Shown piece by piece: positions 41,851 to 51,571 of a DNA stretch of 64,000 nt. The DNA comes from Holdemania sp. Marseille-P2844 (lineage in GTDB: Bacteria > Bacillota_I > Bacilli_A > Erysipelotrichales > Erysipelotrichaceae). Under the pieces are notes generated by a model. It searched no databases. It was given only the letters and a program-made list of their open reading frames with translations, and was not told the origin of the DNA. A program made the translations under genes and the position numbers. The stretch lies in contig NZ_LT635450.1 of assembly GCF_900120005.1 (NCBI RefSeq), forward strand, positions 308,996-372,995, written 5' to 3'. Numbering within the stretch: the stretch's first letter is position 1; every line of letters begins with the position of its first letter.

Positions 41851-43656
41851 TTAATAGGCCGGGATACCGTAGCCGAGAATTTCATAATAGCCGAGAGGAT
41901 AATCCCGCCTGTTGCAGCTATCGCTCGTGTTACCCTCAATGGTATAAACTCTGCCATTCTCTACTTTCTCAACGATACCCACATGGTCGGAAAGTCCGTC
42001 CTGCGGACCGGAGGAACCATCAGGATTGTCCCAATCGAAGAAGATAATCATGCCCGGTGTAGGCTGTGCGCTGTTGTCTGCCCATTGCCCACGATCTTTG
42101 AACCACTGTACGCCGTTGACACAACCGGCGAATTTCGGGATAATGCCGTTTTCGATATAGCCGCACTCGTTGGCACACCACGATACGAAGCAGGCGCACC
42201 ATTCCACACGGCTTCCAAAGCCATACCATGACCAATAAGGCTCACCGCCAACATTACCGATCTGCGACATGGCAACGGCGACAATGGCATCATCTGTTGC
42301 ACCGATCCCATACAAAGCAGCCGCCCACAGGGAATTGTTTTCATCGGATAACAGTTCCGTAAGCTGCGCCCTCTGGTCATCATTAAAACCGAAGTGGTCT
42401 GCCATTTCATCGGCAGTCTTGTGACTGACTGTGATATACAGATAGGTTTGGGTCACGGTGGTTTCCGTTTCCACGATATTTCCGTTGCCGTCATCCGTTT
42501 CTGTAATGACAGTTTCCGTCTTGCTTTCCGTCCGGGAAGATATGGCGTTCATCTGCCAGAATATATCCTTTAGGATCGCTTTCTTGGATTCATCCATAGA
42601 CGCCACATCCTGGGCATTGTCCGGGTCGGTGGTGGTCTTAACGGCATAGACTGCCAGCACCTCCGGCCATACCGCACGGGAGCCGGACATTTCCAATACA
42701 TCGTAACTGATATTCGCCTTTGTGGTGTCGATCTGACTTTGATAATCGTCATTGATCTCCTGTACCACGGTCTGCATGGTCATCCCGGAGCCGGTATCCT
42801 CACCGGAAAAGAAGATACCGAAGCAGGAGCCGACGATCAGTGCAATCAGACAGATAACAACGATAATAACCACAGCTACCCAGCCTCCTGCAGCAATAGC
42901 GGCAACCAATGCTTTCACACCGGCAATAATCGCTTTCACGGCTGCAACTGTTGCTTTCGCCACGGCCTTGGCAGCTACAACCGCTGCCTTTGCCGCCGCC
43001 CGTGCAGCCTGCGCCGCAGCTCTGGCGGCTTTAGCCGTTGCCTGTGCGGTTTTCTGCGCCGTTTTCGCTGTAGCCTGTGCCGTCTTAACAGTGGTCTTTG
43101 CTGTCTGTTCTGCGGTCTTTATGGTTTTCTGTGTTGCTTTTACAGAACCCTTTGCCGTCTTGACCGTAGCCTTGCCAGTAGATTTCGCGGTCTGCTTTAC
43201 AGTCTTTTTTCCACGCTCCACAGTTTTGACCGTCTTATCCGCAGAATGGGATACACGCTGCCCGGTACGCTGGGCACCTTTTTTCTGCATCTGCTTTTCA
43301 GCCTGTTTCTGTGCCTGCTGCTTTGCCGCTTGTTGTGGCGTTTTGGGTTCGGATGGGGTCTTTTTCTTTTGCTGAACATAGTCCCGTGCCTTGGAGATGT
43401 TTTCCTTGGTGGTTTCCAAACCCTTGCGCCCCTGCTTATCAAATTGGTGGACAGCTTCATAGGTGACAGCTTCGGTAGCACCCGTCATGCGGTCAGCGGC
43501 ATATTCATCCGGGTTGTTTTCCGCAGAATATACGCCATGCTCCGCCTTGTCCTTGGTACGCACATAGGCATCCTTCATGCGCTCTCCGGCAACCGCCGCT
43601 TTGTCTATGGTTTTAATGGTGCCTTTGACAACATCCCTTGTTTTAATATCAGCCAT
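41851..43656 (-). CDS. CHAP-domain peptidoglycan hydrolase of the conjugation system
   Basis: A 601-residue protein. A long, Lys/Ala/Thr-rich, probably coiled cytoplasmic region (1-260) is followed by one membrane helix (about 265-290), an extracellular alpha region similar to conjugative lytic proteins (about 300-470) and a CHAP amidase domain (about 475-601) with WCACFVSWC (catalytic Cys) and LSDHVGIVE (catalytic His). It locally opens the wall for the transfer channel (VirB1/Tn916 Orf14 role). The start follows GGGGAGGTGGTGTCC and overlaps the end of the sortase gene. Confidence 0.88.
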   Translation of the reverse strand: MADIKTRDVVKGTIKTIDKAAVAGERMKDAYVRTKDKAEHGVYSAENNPDEYAADRMTGATEAVTYEAVHQFDKQGRKGLETTKENISKARDYVQQKKKTPSEPKTPQQAAKQQAQKQAEKQMQKKGAQRTGQRVSHSADKTVKTVERGKKTVKQTAKSTGKATVKTAKGSVKATQKTIKTAEQTAKTTVKTAQATAKTAQKTAQATAKAARAAAQAARAAAKAAVVAAKAVAKATVAAVKAIIAGVKALVAAIAAGGWVAVVIIVVICLIALIVGSCFGIFFSGEDTGSGMTMQTVVQEINDDYQSQIDTTKANISYDVLEMSGSRAVWPEVLAVYAVKTTTDPDNAQDVASMDESKKAILKDIFWQMNAISSRTESKTETVITETDDGNGNIVETETTVTQTYLYITVSHKTADEMADHFGFNDDQRAQLTELLSDENNSLWAAALYGIGATDDAIVAVAMSQIGNVGGEPYWSWYGFGSRVEWCACFVSWCANECGYIENGIIPKFAGCVNGVQWFKDRGQWADNSAQPTPGMIIFFDWDNPDGSSGPQDGLSDHVGIVEKVENGRVYTIEGNTSDSCNRRDYPLGYYEILGYGIPAY

Positions 43657-44482
43657 CGGACACCACCTCCCCATCGGGAGGCAGGATCAGCTTTGCCACA
43701 ACGACCATTCTGCCATTGGTACGGCTGTACTCGCAGGTGGAGAGTGTGATCAGCCTGTCGCCGTACTCGGCAGATACCCCGGTATCATACAGGGACAATT
43801 CCTTGCACCCGGCAATATAGGCATCAAACGCCGCTTCATCCTCCGCATCTATAAAGTGGTAATACTTAAAGCCCTCGACGGCAGTAGCCACGGTCTTGAA
43901 TACAGCTATGATCTCATACTTACCAAAAGCAGACAGCGTATCAAAACGGATGGTTTTGTGCTGCTCATAGAAATCCCTGCTTTTGTATTGGTTCAGGTCG
44001 GCAAACATGGAGCCGTTCTTCATGTTGTGTCCGTAAATAATAAGGTTGTCGGAGTTGTCAATATCACATTCCTCCTGCACATACGGCACACCGTAGTCAC
44101 TGTAATTCTTATCAAAGCCGTGCTTCAGATAAAAGTCGGGATTGTCCGGGGTCTGCATGACGGGATAATCAATGCTTGTTCCCTCAATGCTGATCCAGCC
44201 GATAAAATCATTATTCTGCTCATATACTGCACCGTACTTGTCATAGGGCGTAGGCTGCGGGGCTGTTTCCGGCTCATCCGTTCCCGGTAGCGTTTTGCTT
44301 GGCTCCGTCTGTCCGGTTTCATCGGTCTGCACGGCAACTTCTGTGTTCAAAAGGGCGGAAACACTTTCAAAGGCTTCTTTGCTTTCCTGCTCCGCCGCAT
44401 AATGGCGGTACACCATCACGCCGGAGAACAGAAAGAGGACGGCGAAGATCACCGTCCCGGTTATCAAAAATATACGCTTCAT
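43649..44482 (-). CDS. Class B sortase of the transfer operon
   Basis: A 277-residue membrane-anchored sortase B: N-terminal helix (about 5-25), stalk, then YGHNM (His), TLSTCEYS (Cys) and RTNGRMVVVA (Arg). The start at 44482 follows ATGGAGGTTACTGCC; the longer frame has no ribosome site. It is related to, but different from, the sortase at 34708-35520. It lies between VirB4 and the wall hydrolase, so it probably anchors a conjugation-linked surface protein or helps fix the channel to the wall. Confidence 0.93.
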   Translation of the reverse strand: MKRIFLITGTVIFAVLFLFSGVMVYRHYAAEQESKEAFESVSALLNTEVAVQTDETGQTEPSKTLPGTDEPETAPQPTPYDKYGAVYEQNNDFIGWISIEGTSIDYPVMQTPDNPDFYLKHGFDKNYSDYGVPYVQEECDIDNSDNLIIYGHNMKNGSMFADLNQYKSRDFYEQHKTIRFDTLSAFGKYEIIAVFKTVATAVEGFKYYHFIDAEDEAAFDAYIAGCKELSLYDTGVSAEYGDRLITLSTCEYSRTNGRMVVVAKLILPPDGEVVSDG

Positions 44483-44498
44483 GGCAGTAACCTCCATA

Positions 44499-46826
44499 TC
44501 ATCCCTGGGTGAATACACCCTCGCCGGGTTTTGTGGTAATCAGTTCGTAGAGCTTCGTATCCCTTGGGAATTTATTGATGAACGGCACAAGGGCACTGCC
44601 GTAACGCATCAGTCCGCAACCGGCATCTGCATTTGTAACATAGCTCATCTGCTCCGGGGAAATATTGAGAAGCTGGGCCAGCTTTTCACGGTCAGAAGCC
44701 GCCTGACTGAGCATTACAATAAATTCACTATTGGACAGCATGGTGCTGGCCTGCACGGAGTCCAGAAGATACTCCACATTCTGCGTGATGGCGCAGGGGT
44801 AAGCATTACGCTTTCTGAACTGTCGCCATGCAGAGGTAAAGAAGTTTCCGCTGTACTCGTTTTCATAGACAATATGAAATTCATCCACGAAAATGTGGGT
44901 ACGCTTTCCACGCTTCCAGTTCAGTGTAACACGGTTAAGCATGGCATCCGTAATCGTCAGCAGACCCGCAGGCTTTAACTGTGCGCCGAGATCGTGAATA
45001 TCATAGGAAATAATGCGGTTGTTGGTGTCCACATTGGTTTCATGGGCAAAGATGTCAAGGGAACCGGAGGTAAACAGCTCCATAGCAAGGGCAAGGTCAC
45101 GGGCTTCCGGCTCCGGCTGTTGCAACAGCTTTTCACGGAGGGTACAAAGGGTCGGCACCTTGCCGGTCTTTTCCTGCTCCCGGTACACCTCTGCGGTACA
45201 GCGGTCAATGATGGATTTCTGATGTGCGCCCACGCCGTTTTTGTCGATCTGCTCGATCAGCGACATGATAAACTGCGACTTTTCCACGATGGGGTTATTG
45301 TCGCCATAGCCCTCCACCATTTCCATAGCGTTCACACGATCTTTGCCGCCTGCGGCAATACGCACCACGGAACCACGCAAGGCACGGACAAGGGGCGAAT
45401 ATTCGCCCTCCGGGTCACAGATCAGAATATCCTCATCCGGGCAGGACAGCGCCAGAAAGATGATAAGCAGCTTCGCAAAGAAAGATTTGCCTGCGCCCGG
45501 AACGCCCAGCAGGAACATGGACTGATTCAAGAGGTTGGCAAGGTTGCAAAGGATCAGATTGTGGGAAATGGCGTTTTCCCCAAAGTAAATGCCGCCCACT
45601 TCCTGTATCTCCTGAACCTTAAAGGGCATGAACACCGCAAGACTTTCCGTGGTAAGGGTACGCAGGGCGTTGATCTTTCTCACACCGATAGGCAGTGCCG
45701 TGTTAAGTGCATCAAGCTGCTGATACTTCATCGTGGCAAGCTGGCACAGGTGCTTTCTTGCCGTGGACAACAGGATCTCCGTGTCGGAGTCAAGCTGTTC
45801 CTTGGTATCCGCCACATGAACCATGGTAATGACGGCAAACATCATGCGCTGGTCACGGCTGGTAAGGTCATTGAGAAATTCCTTGGTTTCTCTGCGCTGC
45901 AATTCCATATCGTAGGGAACCACAGCAGAGAAATTGTTGTTGGCGTTCTGCCTGCGCTGCCAGTTGGTAATGTTGGTTTCAATGCCCAGCATACGGTTTT
46001 CCACTTCACGCACCGCTTCATCCGTGGATACCGGGATGATGTCAATGGAAAGCATCATATTCCGGTTCAGATCGGTCAGCTCCGTTACCATGTCATCCTT
46101 AATATAGGAAGCATAGTCTTTCAGGAAAATGACACGGGCGAATTTGTCGCCCAGCTTGATATAATCTGCGTGTTTTTCCAAGCTGTCCGGGCAGATATAG
46201 TCACGGAAGTCGTGACCTTTACGCATCATGTCACGGGCATCAAAATGGAACGAGGTTTCTTCTCCGCTGCGGTAGAAGTCATGCAGGATACGCAGCTTTT
46301 CCGTTGCGTCCAGAGGCACACACTTGGAGCCGAGGGCGGTAAAATGGGCGGTAAGGTCTGCGCCCACACGGGCAAAGTACGCCCTTGCTTCCTCCACATT
46401 CTTCTTGTGGATGGAAATGGTGATATATTTCTCCTGCATGATGCCGTTTGCGCCGGTGGCTTTATCAAGGAGCATCTGGTTATACTCACGGCGGTATTCG
46501 TCCAGTTCATCCCCGGCCATGGGCAGGAGGATGGCTTCCTCAAAGTCCTTGCGGTTCATACGGCGGTTGTTAATGGTGATCTTGGTGGTGGCACCGCAAT
46601 CCAAACTGTTCAGCAGTTCGGAGTAGGTCAGAAACATGGCTTCCTTATCCTCACGGGATGCCACAAAATAATTGATGTCGGTAAATCTGAAGGTCTTGGC
46701 AAATTTATTTCCGACTATAAAAATACCGTCCTTCCAGATGCGGCGAATGGGTATCACATCCTGCACCTTGCGAGGGACGGTATATTTTTCTTTATCCAGC
46801 TTGAAAAGTTTACTGAGTGCTTTCAT
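44499..46826 (-). CDS. VirB4-family conjugation ATPase
   Basis: A 775-residue ATPase that powers the type IV secretion channel. An N-terminal CagE/TrbE/VirB4 region (1-400) is followed by an ATPase core with Walker A GVPGAGKSFF (about 436) and Walker B HIFVDEFHIVY (about 643). AAAAGGAGGCGTAACCC precedes the ATG. It is directly behind PrgI, as in other Firmicute ICEs. The long opposite-strand frame over it is a composition artefact. Confidence 0.96.
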   Translation of the reverse strand: MKALSKLFKLDKEKYTVPRKVQDVIPIRRIWKDGIFIVGNKFAKTFRFTDINYFVASREDKEAMFLTYSELLNSLDCGATTKITINNRRMNRKDFEEAILLPMAGDELDEYRREYNQMLLDKATGANGIMQEKYITISIHKKNVEEARAYFARVGADLTAHFTALGSKCVPLDATEKLRILHDFYRSGEETSFHFDARDMMRKGHDFRDYICPDSLEKHADYIKLGDKFARVIFLKDYASYIKDDMVTELTDLNRNMMLSIDIIPVSTDEAVREVENRMLGIETNITNWQRRQNANNNFSAVVPYDMELQRRETKEFLNDLTSRDQRMMFAVITMVHVADTKEQLDSDTEILLSTARKHLCQLATMKYQQLDALNTALPIGVRKINALRTLTTESLAVFMPFKVQEIQEVGGIYFGENAISHNLILCNLANLLNQSMFLLGVPGAGKSFFAKLLIIFLALSCPDEDILICDPEGEYSPLVRALRGSVVRIAAGGKDRVNAMEMVEGYGDNNPIVEKSQFIMSLIEQIDKNGVGAHQKSIIDRCTAEVYREQEKTGKVPTLCTLREKLLQQPEPEARDLALAMELFTSGSLDIFAHETNVDTNNRIISYDIHDLGAQLKPAGLLTITDAMLNRVTLNWKRGKRTHIFVDEFHIVYENEYSGNFFTSAWRQFRKRNAYPCAITQNVEYLLDSVQASTMLSNSEFIVMLSQAASDREKLAQLLNISPEQMSYVTNADAGCGLMRYGSALVPFINKFPRDTKLYELITTKPGEGVFTQG

Positions 46827-46831
46827 CCGGG

Positions 46832-47182
46832 TTACGCCTCCTTTTCATGTTTTGCGATACAGTCCTTTAGGGCTTCGTAGTAATAATCGGTAGGCTCAAA
46901 GCGGATTTCCCGTGGCTCGATCATCTCCGAGCGCAGCCATGCCCACAAAAACTGTTCGGCGGTCATGCCGTGGTAAGTGATAAAGCCCATAGCGGCAAAG
47001 GGAGCCGCACCGAGAATACACATCCAGGATACGGTTTCCGTTCCCACATAGGGCTTCATTACAAAGTAAAGCAGCACGGCAACGCCCACTGCCAACAGCG
47101 AAAAAATGAACTGCCGCATGGACAGTCCAAAGAACATGGATTCCGTATAGTTACGGATCTCACGATTGATTTTCACTTCCAT
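46832..47182 (-). CDS. PrgI-family membrane protein
   Basis: A 116-residue protein with two membrane helices (about 25-45 and 52-70) and the PrgI pattern (MEVKINREIRNYTESMFFGL, then FLWAWLRSE). PrgI (VirB3-like) lies next to the ATPase VirB4 in Gram-positive transfer systems and forms part of the channel. GAGGGGTGAGATATAG precedes the ATG. Five bases separate it from virB4. Confidence 0.92.
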   Translation of the reverse strand: MEVKINREIRNYTESMFFGLSMRQFIFSLLAVGVAVLLYFVMKPYVGTETVSWMCILGAAPFAAMGFITYHGMTAEQFLWAWLRSEMIEPREIRFEPTDYYYEALKDCIAKHEKEA

Positions 47183-47189
47183 CTATATC

Positions 47190-47405
47190 TCACCCCTCTT
47201 TCACATCGCCGGTGGAGATATAGACGATACTGCTCTTGGGAACATAGGCAAAGCCCACAATGGGATCGCCAAATTCCAGAATTTCATTGGGTTCTGCATT
47301 TTTGTATCTGCCGATCAGTCCATTTTCCATAGGCAGGTCATAATCTTCGGACACCTCAATCATTGAGCCATCCAGCAAATGAAGTAAATACATCTGATAG
47401 CACAT
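47190..47405 (-). CDS. Small conserved-position ICE protein, function unknown
   Basis: A 71-residue acidic protein without a membrane helix (SMIEVSEDYDLPMENGLIGR). AAAGGAGCAAGAAATT precedes the ATG. It lies within the transfer operon between the VirB6-like and PrgI genes and is therefore probably made with them. No family is recognised. Confidence 0.7.
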   Translation of the reverse strand: MCYQMYLLHLLDGSMIEVSEDYDLPMENGLIGRYKNAEPNEILEFGDPIVGFAYVPKSSIVYISTGDVKEG

Positions 47406-47427
47406 AATTTCTTGCTCCTTTCATCGG

Positions 47428-48264
47428 TTATAAGCCCATCATTTCACGCACAACACGGTCAGCCATTTTCACAGCACCGACCAAGACGAGCATATTGAAA
47501 ACCAATTCTCCGATATAGCTCCAGACCATCGACACTGCTGCGGCATTGGGATCGACCACAGGAGGCGATGCGGCAAACAGGGAGAAAATAATACAGCCCA
47601 GCACGATAATTGCGCCCTCCAGACAGACGGCGGCGTAAGACTTGATAAAGGCCACGCCTACGCTCTGCGTCGGTTCGCCTGCAAAGGTCGCCAGCGGCAC
47701 CGGGGATATGGCGGTATAAAGGTACAGCTTAAAAAATCTGCCGTACACGGTCATAATCATAATAAAGGACAATACCGTGACAAACAGACCGCCGATCAGC
47801 GTGACCGCCCATAGCGGGATGCTTTCAAAAAAGCCGCAGTCCTCAACAGCGGTTACGATCTCCGAGGGGAGAACGGTCTGCTGTGCTGTACCAAAGCCTG
47901 CGGCGGTCATAATGGTGGAAATAAGCCCCTGCACGATACTGAATAATGCCAGCATCAGCTCCATGCCGTAAGTGACAACGCCTTTTGCCATCGCAAAGCG
48001 GATAAACAGCTTTAATGCCGTTTCCGGGCGTTTGGTTTCGGCAAAGGAACCGCAGGTGCGCATCACACCCACCACAAAGAACAGCACAAGCAGGGCAAGG
48101 CCGATTGCCTGTACTGCGCCGTTGATGTTGACAATAACATTCCAGATCGTGCCGCCCTTAAACTGCTGGGGAGACTGCGTGATGAGCGTCCATATTTCCG
48201 CCAGCTTCTCATTCCATGTTTCCAGAGCGTTCTCAAGGTTTTGTACGACCCAGTTATCTGACAT
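47428..48264 (-). CDS. VirB6/TrbL-like channel membrane protein
   Basis: A 278-residue protein with about six membrane helices and an N-terminal amphipathic part; the long VYGRFFKLYLYTAISPVPLA region is typical of the VirB6/CD0411-like proteins of CTn elements. It should be a core part of the inner-membrane channel. AAAGGAGGAACCCGAA precedes the ATG. Confidence 0.88.
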   Translation of the reverse strand: MSDNWVVQNLENALETWNEKLAEIWTLITQSPQQFKGGTIWNVIVNINGAVQAIGLALLVLFFVVGVMRTCGSFAETKRPETALKLFIRFAMAKGVVTYGMELMLALFSIVQGLISTIMTAAGFGTAQQTVLPSEIVTAVEDCGFFESIPLWAVTLIGGLFVTVLSFIMIMTVYGRFFKLYLYTAISPVPLATFAGEPTQSVGVAFIKSYAAVCLEGAIIVLGCIIFSLFAASPPVVDPNAAAVSMVWSYIGELVFNMLVLVGAVKMADRVVREMMGL

Positions 48265-48330
48265 TTCGGGTTCCTCCTTTCAGCGAAATAGCGGCAGGAC
48301 GGTTGCCCGTCCCGCCGCACACCGCATAGA

Positions 48331-48684
48331 TTAGCCAGTAATGAGGGTCAGAATTTCCTTGGCGAAGGTGATAACGATACCACCTGCAAGGGTCAGGAAG
48401 CCGTTGGAACGCTGAGAAGGGTCATGGGACTGGAGGGAAAGACCCACCTGCACAATACCCCAGCCGAGCAGGATCAGACCTACAGCACGGATCAGTCCAA
48501 AGATGAAGTCGGACAGGTTGTTGACAACGGTAAGAGGGTCGGTGCCTGCGGCAAAGGCCGTCATGGACATACCCATTACAAGGGTCAGTGCCAGCACGGT
48601 CATCACATAAAAACGGAAGCCCTTTTTTACCTTTCCGGGCATAGGCAGCTTGTTGGTGTTCTTGGTGTTGTTCAGTTTCTTCAT
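48331..48684 (-). CDS. Maff2-family small membrane protein (VirB2-like)
   Basis: A 117-residue protein with a basic N-terminus, a signal-like helix ending in AFA (about 30-48), and two further hydrophobic helices (IFGLIRAVGLILLGWGIVQV). Maff2 proteins accompany VirD4 and VirB6 in Tn1549-like elements and resemble pilin-like VirB2. AACAGGAGGTAAATTACC precedes the ATG. Confidence 0.88.
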   Translation of the reverse strand: MKKLNNTKNTNKLPMPGKVKKGFRFYVMTVLALTLVMGMSMTAFAAGTDPLTVVNNLSDFIFGLIRAVGLILLGWGIVQVGLSLQSHDPSQRSNGFLTLAGGIVITFAKEILTLITG

Positions 48685-48700
48685 GGTAATTTACCTCCTG

Positions 48701-50494
48701 TTAATTGGTCAGAGCTTCCATTTCCTCGTCGGAAATCAGCTCATAATCGGTTTCGGTTGCTTCAAACTCCGGCAGACCGTCAAGGTCAATATCCAGAGCA
48801 GAAAGGGTTGCAACGGCGTGTTCTGTGCCGCCGTGCTGATATGCTTTTCCTTGCCCGTCGGTGGTGTACTGCACATTCGGGTGTTGGAGAAGATCATACT
48901 TTTCGTCCATAATGGGATATTCGCCACGGATAAACAGCAGCGCATAGCGGTTGTCCAGCATACGCACCTCCGATGCGTCCAGCAGCTCACGCCCCGTGAT
49001 CTGATAGTTGGTGCTGTAATTGCCGCTTCGTCCGGTGGACTTTCCGTAGGTGTTGGTGTCGATTGTCTGCTTGCCGAGGTAGGATTCTGCGATCATCTTG
49101 TGCGTCCCGGTTTCGTTACCGCCGAGATAGAGAAATTCATCGCAGTTGCCCAAAATGCTTTCCCATTGTTTTTCAAACAGGGCTTTAAGCTGGGCGATAT
49201 TCTGAATGATGATGGACACGCTGATATTTCTGGAACGCATGGTAGCCAGCAGCTTGTCGAAGTCATCGGGCAATGAAACATTGGCAAACTCGTCCATCAG
49301 AAAATGCACCGGCACGGGCAGGGAACCACCGTACCTGTGGTCAGCAAGATAAAATAACTGCTCAAAGGTGGAGCCGTAGAGCATACTGACCAAAAAATTG
49401 AAGCTCACATCATGGTCGGGGATCAGCGCAAAGAGCGCCATTTTCTTTTCGCCCAGGGATGCAAGCTCCAGTTCGTCCGTTGCAGTCAGCGCCGCAACGC
49501 TGGACAGGTTAAATTTCTCCAGTCTTGCCGCAAGGGTGATCTGGATGGATTTCAGCGTTTTGGCAGAACCGGAGTGATAGTCCTTGTAATACTTCACGGC
49601 GATGTGTTCCGGGTCACGCATTTCCAGCCTTTCAAACAGCTCATCAAGGGGCGATTGATAGGTGTCATCGTCCTCCCGGACTTCACCGGCACGAAGCATC
49701 TCCATAACCATCGGGAAGTTCTGTTCATCCTTTGGCGCTTCATAACGCAGGTAGAACAAAATGGCAAGCAAAAGCATTTGGGCAGCGGTATCCCAAAAAG
49801 GATCTTGTGTCTGACTGCCTTTTGGTGTAGTCGCCTTAAAGAGATTTGTGACCAGCTTTTGCACATCGTTGTCACAATGCAGATAGGCAAAGGGGTTATA
49901 GCAATGACTTTTTTCCATGTTCAAAAGGTCAACCACCTTTATCTCATAGCCACGCATGGCAAGCAGTGCGCCCGTATCCCGAAGCAGCTCGCCCTTACAG
50001 TCCAGCACAAAAAAGGATGTGTTTGCCTGAAGCAGATTCACTTTCGCATAGAAGCGGCTTTTACCGGCACCGCTGCCGCCCACACAGACGGTATTGAGAT
50101 TACGCCTGTGTTTTCTGCCGTCCAGACCCATGCGAAAGTTCTTTGTAAAGATACGGTTTGCATACGGGTCACTATGGTCGCAATACTTTTTGTTGATCGC
50201 TCTGACATTGCCCCATCTGGCAGAGCCGTGTTCTTCCCCTTTGCGGTAATTGCGTCGGGTGGAAAGGAAAATACCAATACCCAAGCCATAAGCGCATAAA
50301 AAAATGAGGACAGTTTTTAGGCTGTCCTCACATAGCGTAATATGGAATGGGTTATTCATGGCTTCCGGGAACCGTACAATAATTTCCGGCAACCCACCCG
50401 GCAAGGCAGGCGCAAGGAGCAATCCCAGCCATGTCACCGGGATAATACCCAGCAGGCACAGGATGTTCCTTGCACGGCGGTCATCGTTCTTCAC
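48701..50494 (-). CDS. VirD4/TraG-type coupling protein
   Basis: A 597-residue ATPase that brings the relaxase-DNA complex to the channel. Two N-terminal membrane helices (about 10-28 and 60-80) are followed by Walker A GGSGAGKSRF (about 141) and Walker B FLMDEFAN (about 400), with SIIIQNIAQLKALFE after it. The start appears to be GTG at 50494, inside the end of the preceding gene, so translation is coupled; a later ATG cannot be ruled out. Confidence 0.96.
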   Translation of the reverse strand: MKNDDRRARNILCLLGIIPVTWLGLLLAPALPGGLPEIIVRFPEAMNNPFHITLCEDSLKTVLIFLCAYGLGIGIFLSTRRNYRKGEEHGSARWGNVRAINKKYCDHSDPYANRIFTKNFRMGLDGRKHRRNLNTVCVGGSGAGKSRFYAKVNLLQANTSFFVLDCKGELLRDTGALLAMRGYEIKVVDLLNMEKSHCYNPFAYLHCDNDVQKLVTNLFKATTPKGSQTQDPFWDTAAQMLLLAILFYLRYEAPKDEQNFPMVMEMLRAGEVREDDDTYQSPLDELFERLEMRDPEHIAVKYYKDYHSGSAKTLKSIQITLAARLEKFNLSSVAALTATDELELASLGEKKMALFALIPDHDVSFNFLVSMLYGSTFEQLFYLADHRYGGSLPVPVHFLMDEFANVSLPDDFDKLLATMRSRNISVSIIIQNIAQLKALFEKQWESILGNCDEFLYLGGNETGTHKMIAESYLGKQTIDTNTYGKSTGRSGNYSTNYQITGRELLDASEVRMLDNRYALLFIRGEYPIMDEKYDLLQHPNVQYTTDGQGKAYQHGGTEHAVATLSALDIDLDGLPEFEATETDYELISDEEMEALTN

Positions 50495-50672
50495 GGGAAC
50501 CGAAACGAACCTTTTTCACCGGGGCATCAATGGTTTTTAAGAGAATTTCATCCACAATATCCGTGGGACGATCTTCTCCAATCAGGTCGTTTCTCATTTC
50601 ATTCAGAGCGTTTATCACAACGCCGTGTTCATACTTGTCCAGAGTTAATACACGCTTTTCTTCCTTTCCCAT
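50481..50672 (-). CDS. Small ICE protein preceding virD4
   Basis: A 63-residue charged helical protein (LTLDKYEHGVVINALNEMRN), without a membrane part. ACAGGAGCGATAAGCC precedes the ATG, and the end overlaps the VirD4 start. Such small proteins stand at this place in Tn1549-like elements; the function is unknown. Confidence 0.75.
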   Translation of the reverse strand: MGKEEKRVLTLDKYEHGVVINALNEMRNDLIGEDRPTDIVDEILLKTIDAPVKKVRFGSREER

Positions 50673-50675
50673 GGC

Positions 50676-51566
50676 TTATCGCTCCTGTTCCTTGGATTTG
50701 GGAGCCCTGTTCTGCTCAAAGACACGGGCCATCCTTGCGGAGATCTCGCTGGCGGCATCCCGGATCTCCGTCAGCGTGGCTCGGACGCTTTGTGCATCCG
50801 CTTCACGGAAATCGTCGGGCAGACGGCTGAAATCATAACCGCTGCAATCAATACCGTTTTTGCGGCACAGCATATAGGACACGCTGTATGCCGCAAACGC
50901 CGCACCCTCACGGGTGTAGTTTTCATTGACGGCGGCAAGCTCGGCATGGGCAAGCTCCTTGGATACGCTGCGGAAAATATCGTCTGCCGTCATGCCACGG
51001 CGGACGAAAATGACCTGCTGATCGTGGTCATACAGTGCGCCCATGTGATTGGGAAGCTCGTTTACCGTCTGCATCGGCACGGGAGGATTGCTGATAAGAC
51101 CACGGAGCAAAAGCCGGTCATCCATGCTGACCGAAGGCTGAGCCTTGGTTCTTGTTGTGGTCTGGGACACATCAAACACACGCTTCACATTGTAGGAAGT
51201 GGCACGGGTGCCGTCCTCACGCTCATACTCATCACCGGGTTCCAGAATGGAAATACTCTGCGGATTTTTCTTGACATAGACGCCGGCAGCTTTCCAACCG
51301 TCAAAATCTTTCAGTTGGGTAGCCTGCGGCATCTGCGCCAGAATCAGCAGCGCATTGGTTGCGGAGTATCGGTCAAACCGTGCCTGCACATCCAGATAAT
51401 CCCGGTATCTGCCACCGTCCGCACTGACGGCTTCTGCGGTGGTATCCGCAAGGTCATAGACGGCCTTGCGCTCTGCCTGCTTTTTTTCTGCCCATGCTTC
51501 TTTGTCGAAGGGCTGGTCGGTTTTCCGTGCAGGCTGAGCATCAAAAATATCATCAAAATTGCTCAT
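50676..51566 (-). CDS. ArdC/LtrC-like ssDNA-binding protein with a degenerate peptidase-like part
   Basis: A 296-residue cytosolic protein. The N-terminal half (about 55-130) fits the ArdC-type ssDNA-binding domain (RYSATNALLILAQMPQATQL, GWKAAGVYVKK); the C-terminal half resembles ImmA/ArdC metallopeptidases, but the HExxH site reads KELAHAEL, so the metal site is incomplete. ArdC proteins protect incoming single-stranded DNA from restriction. GCGAGGTAACAAAA precedes the ATG. Confidence 0.8.
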   Translation of the reverse strand: MSNFDDIFDAQPARKTDQPFDKEAWAEKKQAERKAVYDLADTTAEAVSADGGRYRDYLDVQARFDRYSATNALLILAQMPQATQLKDFDGWKAAGVYVKKNPQSISILEPGDEYEREDGTRATSYNVKRVFDVSQTTTRTKAQPSVSMDDRLLLRGLISNPPVPMQTVNELPNHMGALYDHDQQVIFVRRGMTADDIFRSVSKELAHAELAAVNENYTREGAAFAAYSVSYMLCRKNGIDCSGYDFSRLPDDFREADAQSVRATLTEIRDAASEISARMARVFEQNRAPKSKEQER

Positions 51567-51571
51567 TTTTG

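Noticed and set aside
44994-46880. A 628-codon plus-strand frame opposite virB4
   Set aside because: It mirrors a certain gene, has no ribosome site and no recognisable domain; it follows from codon composition.
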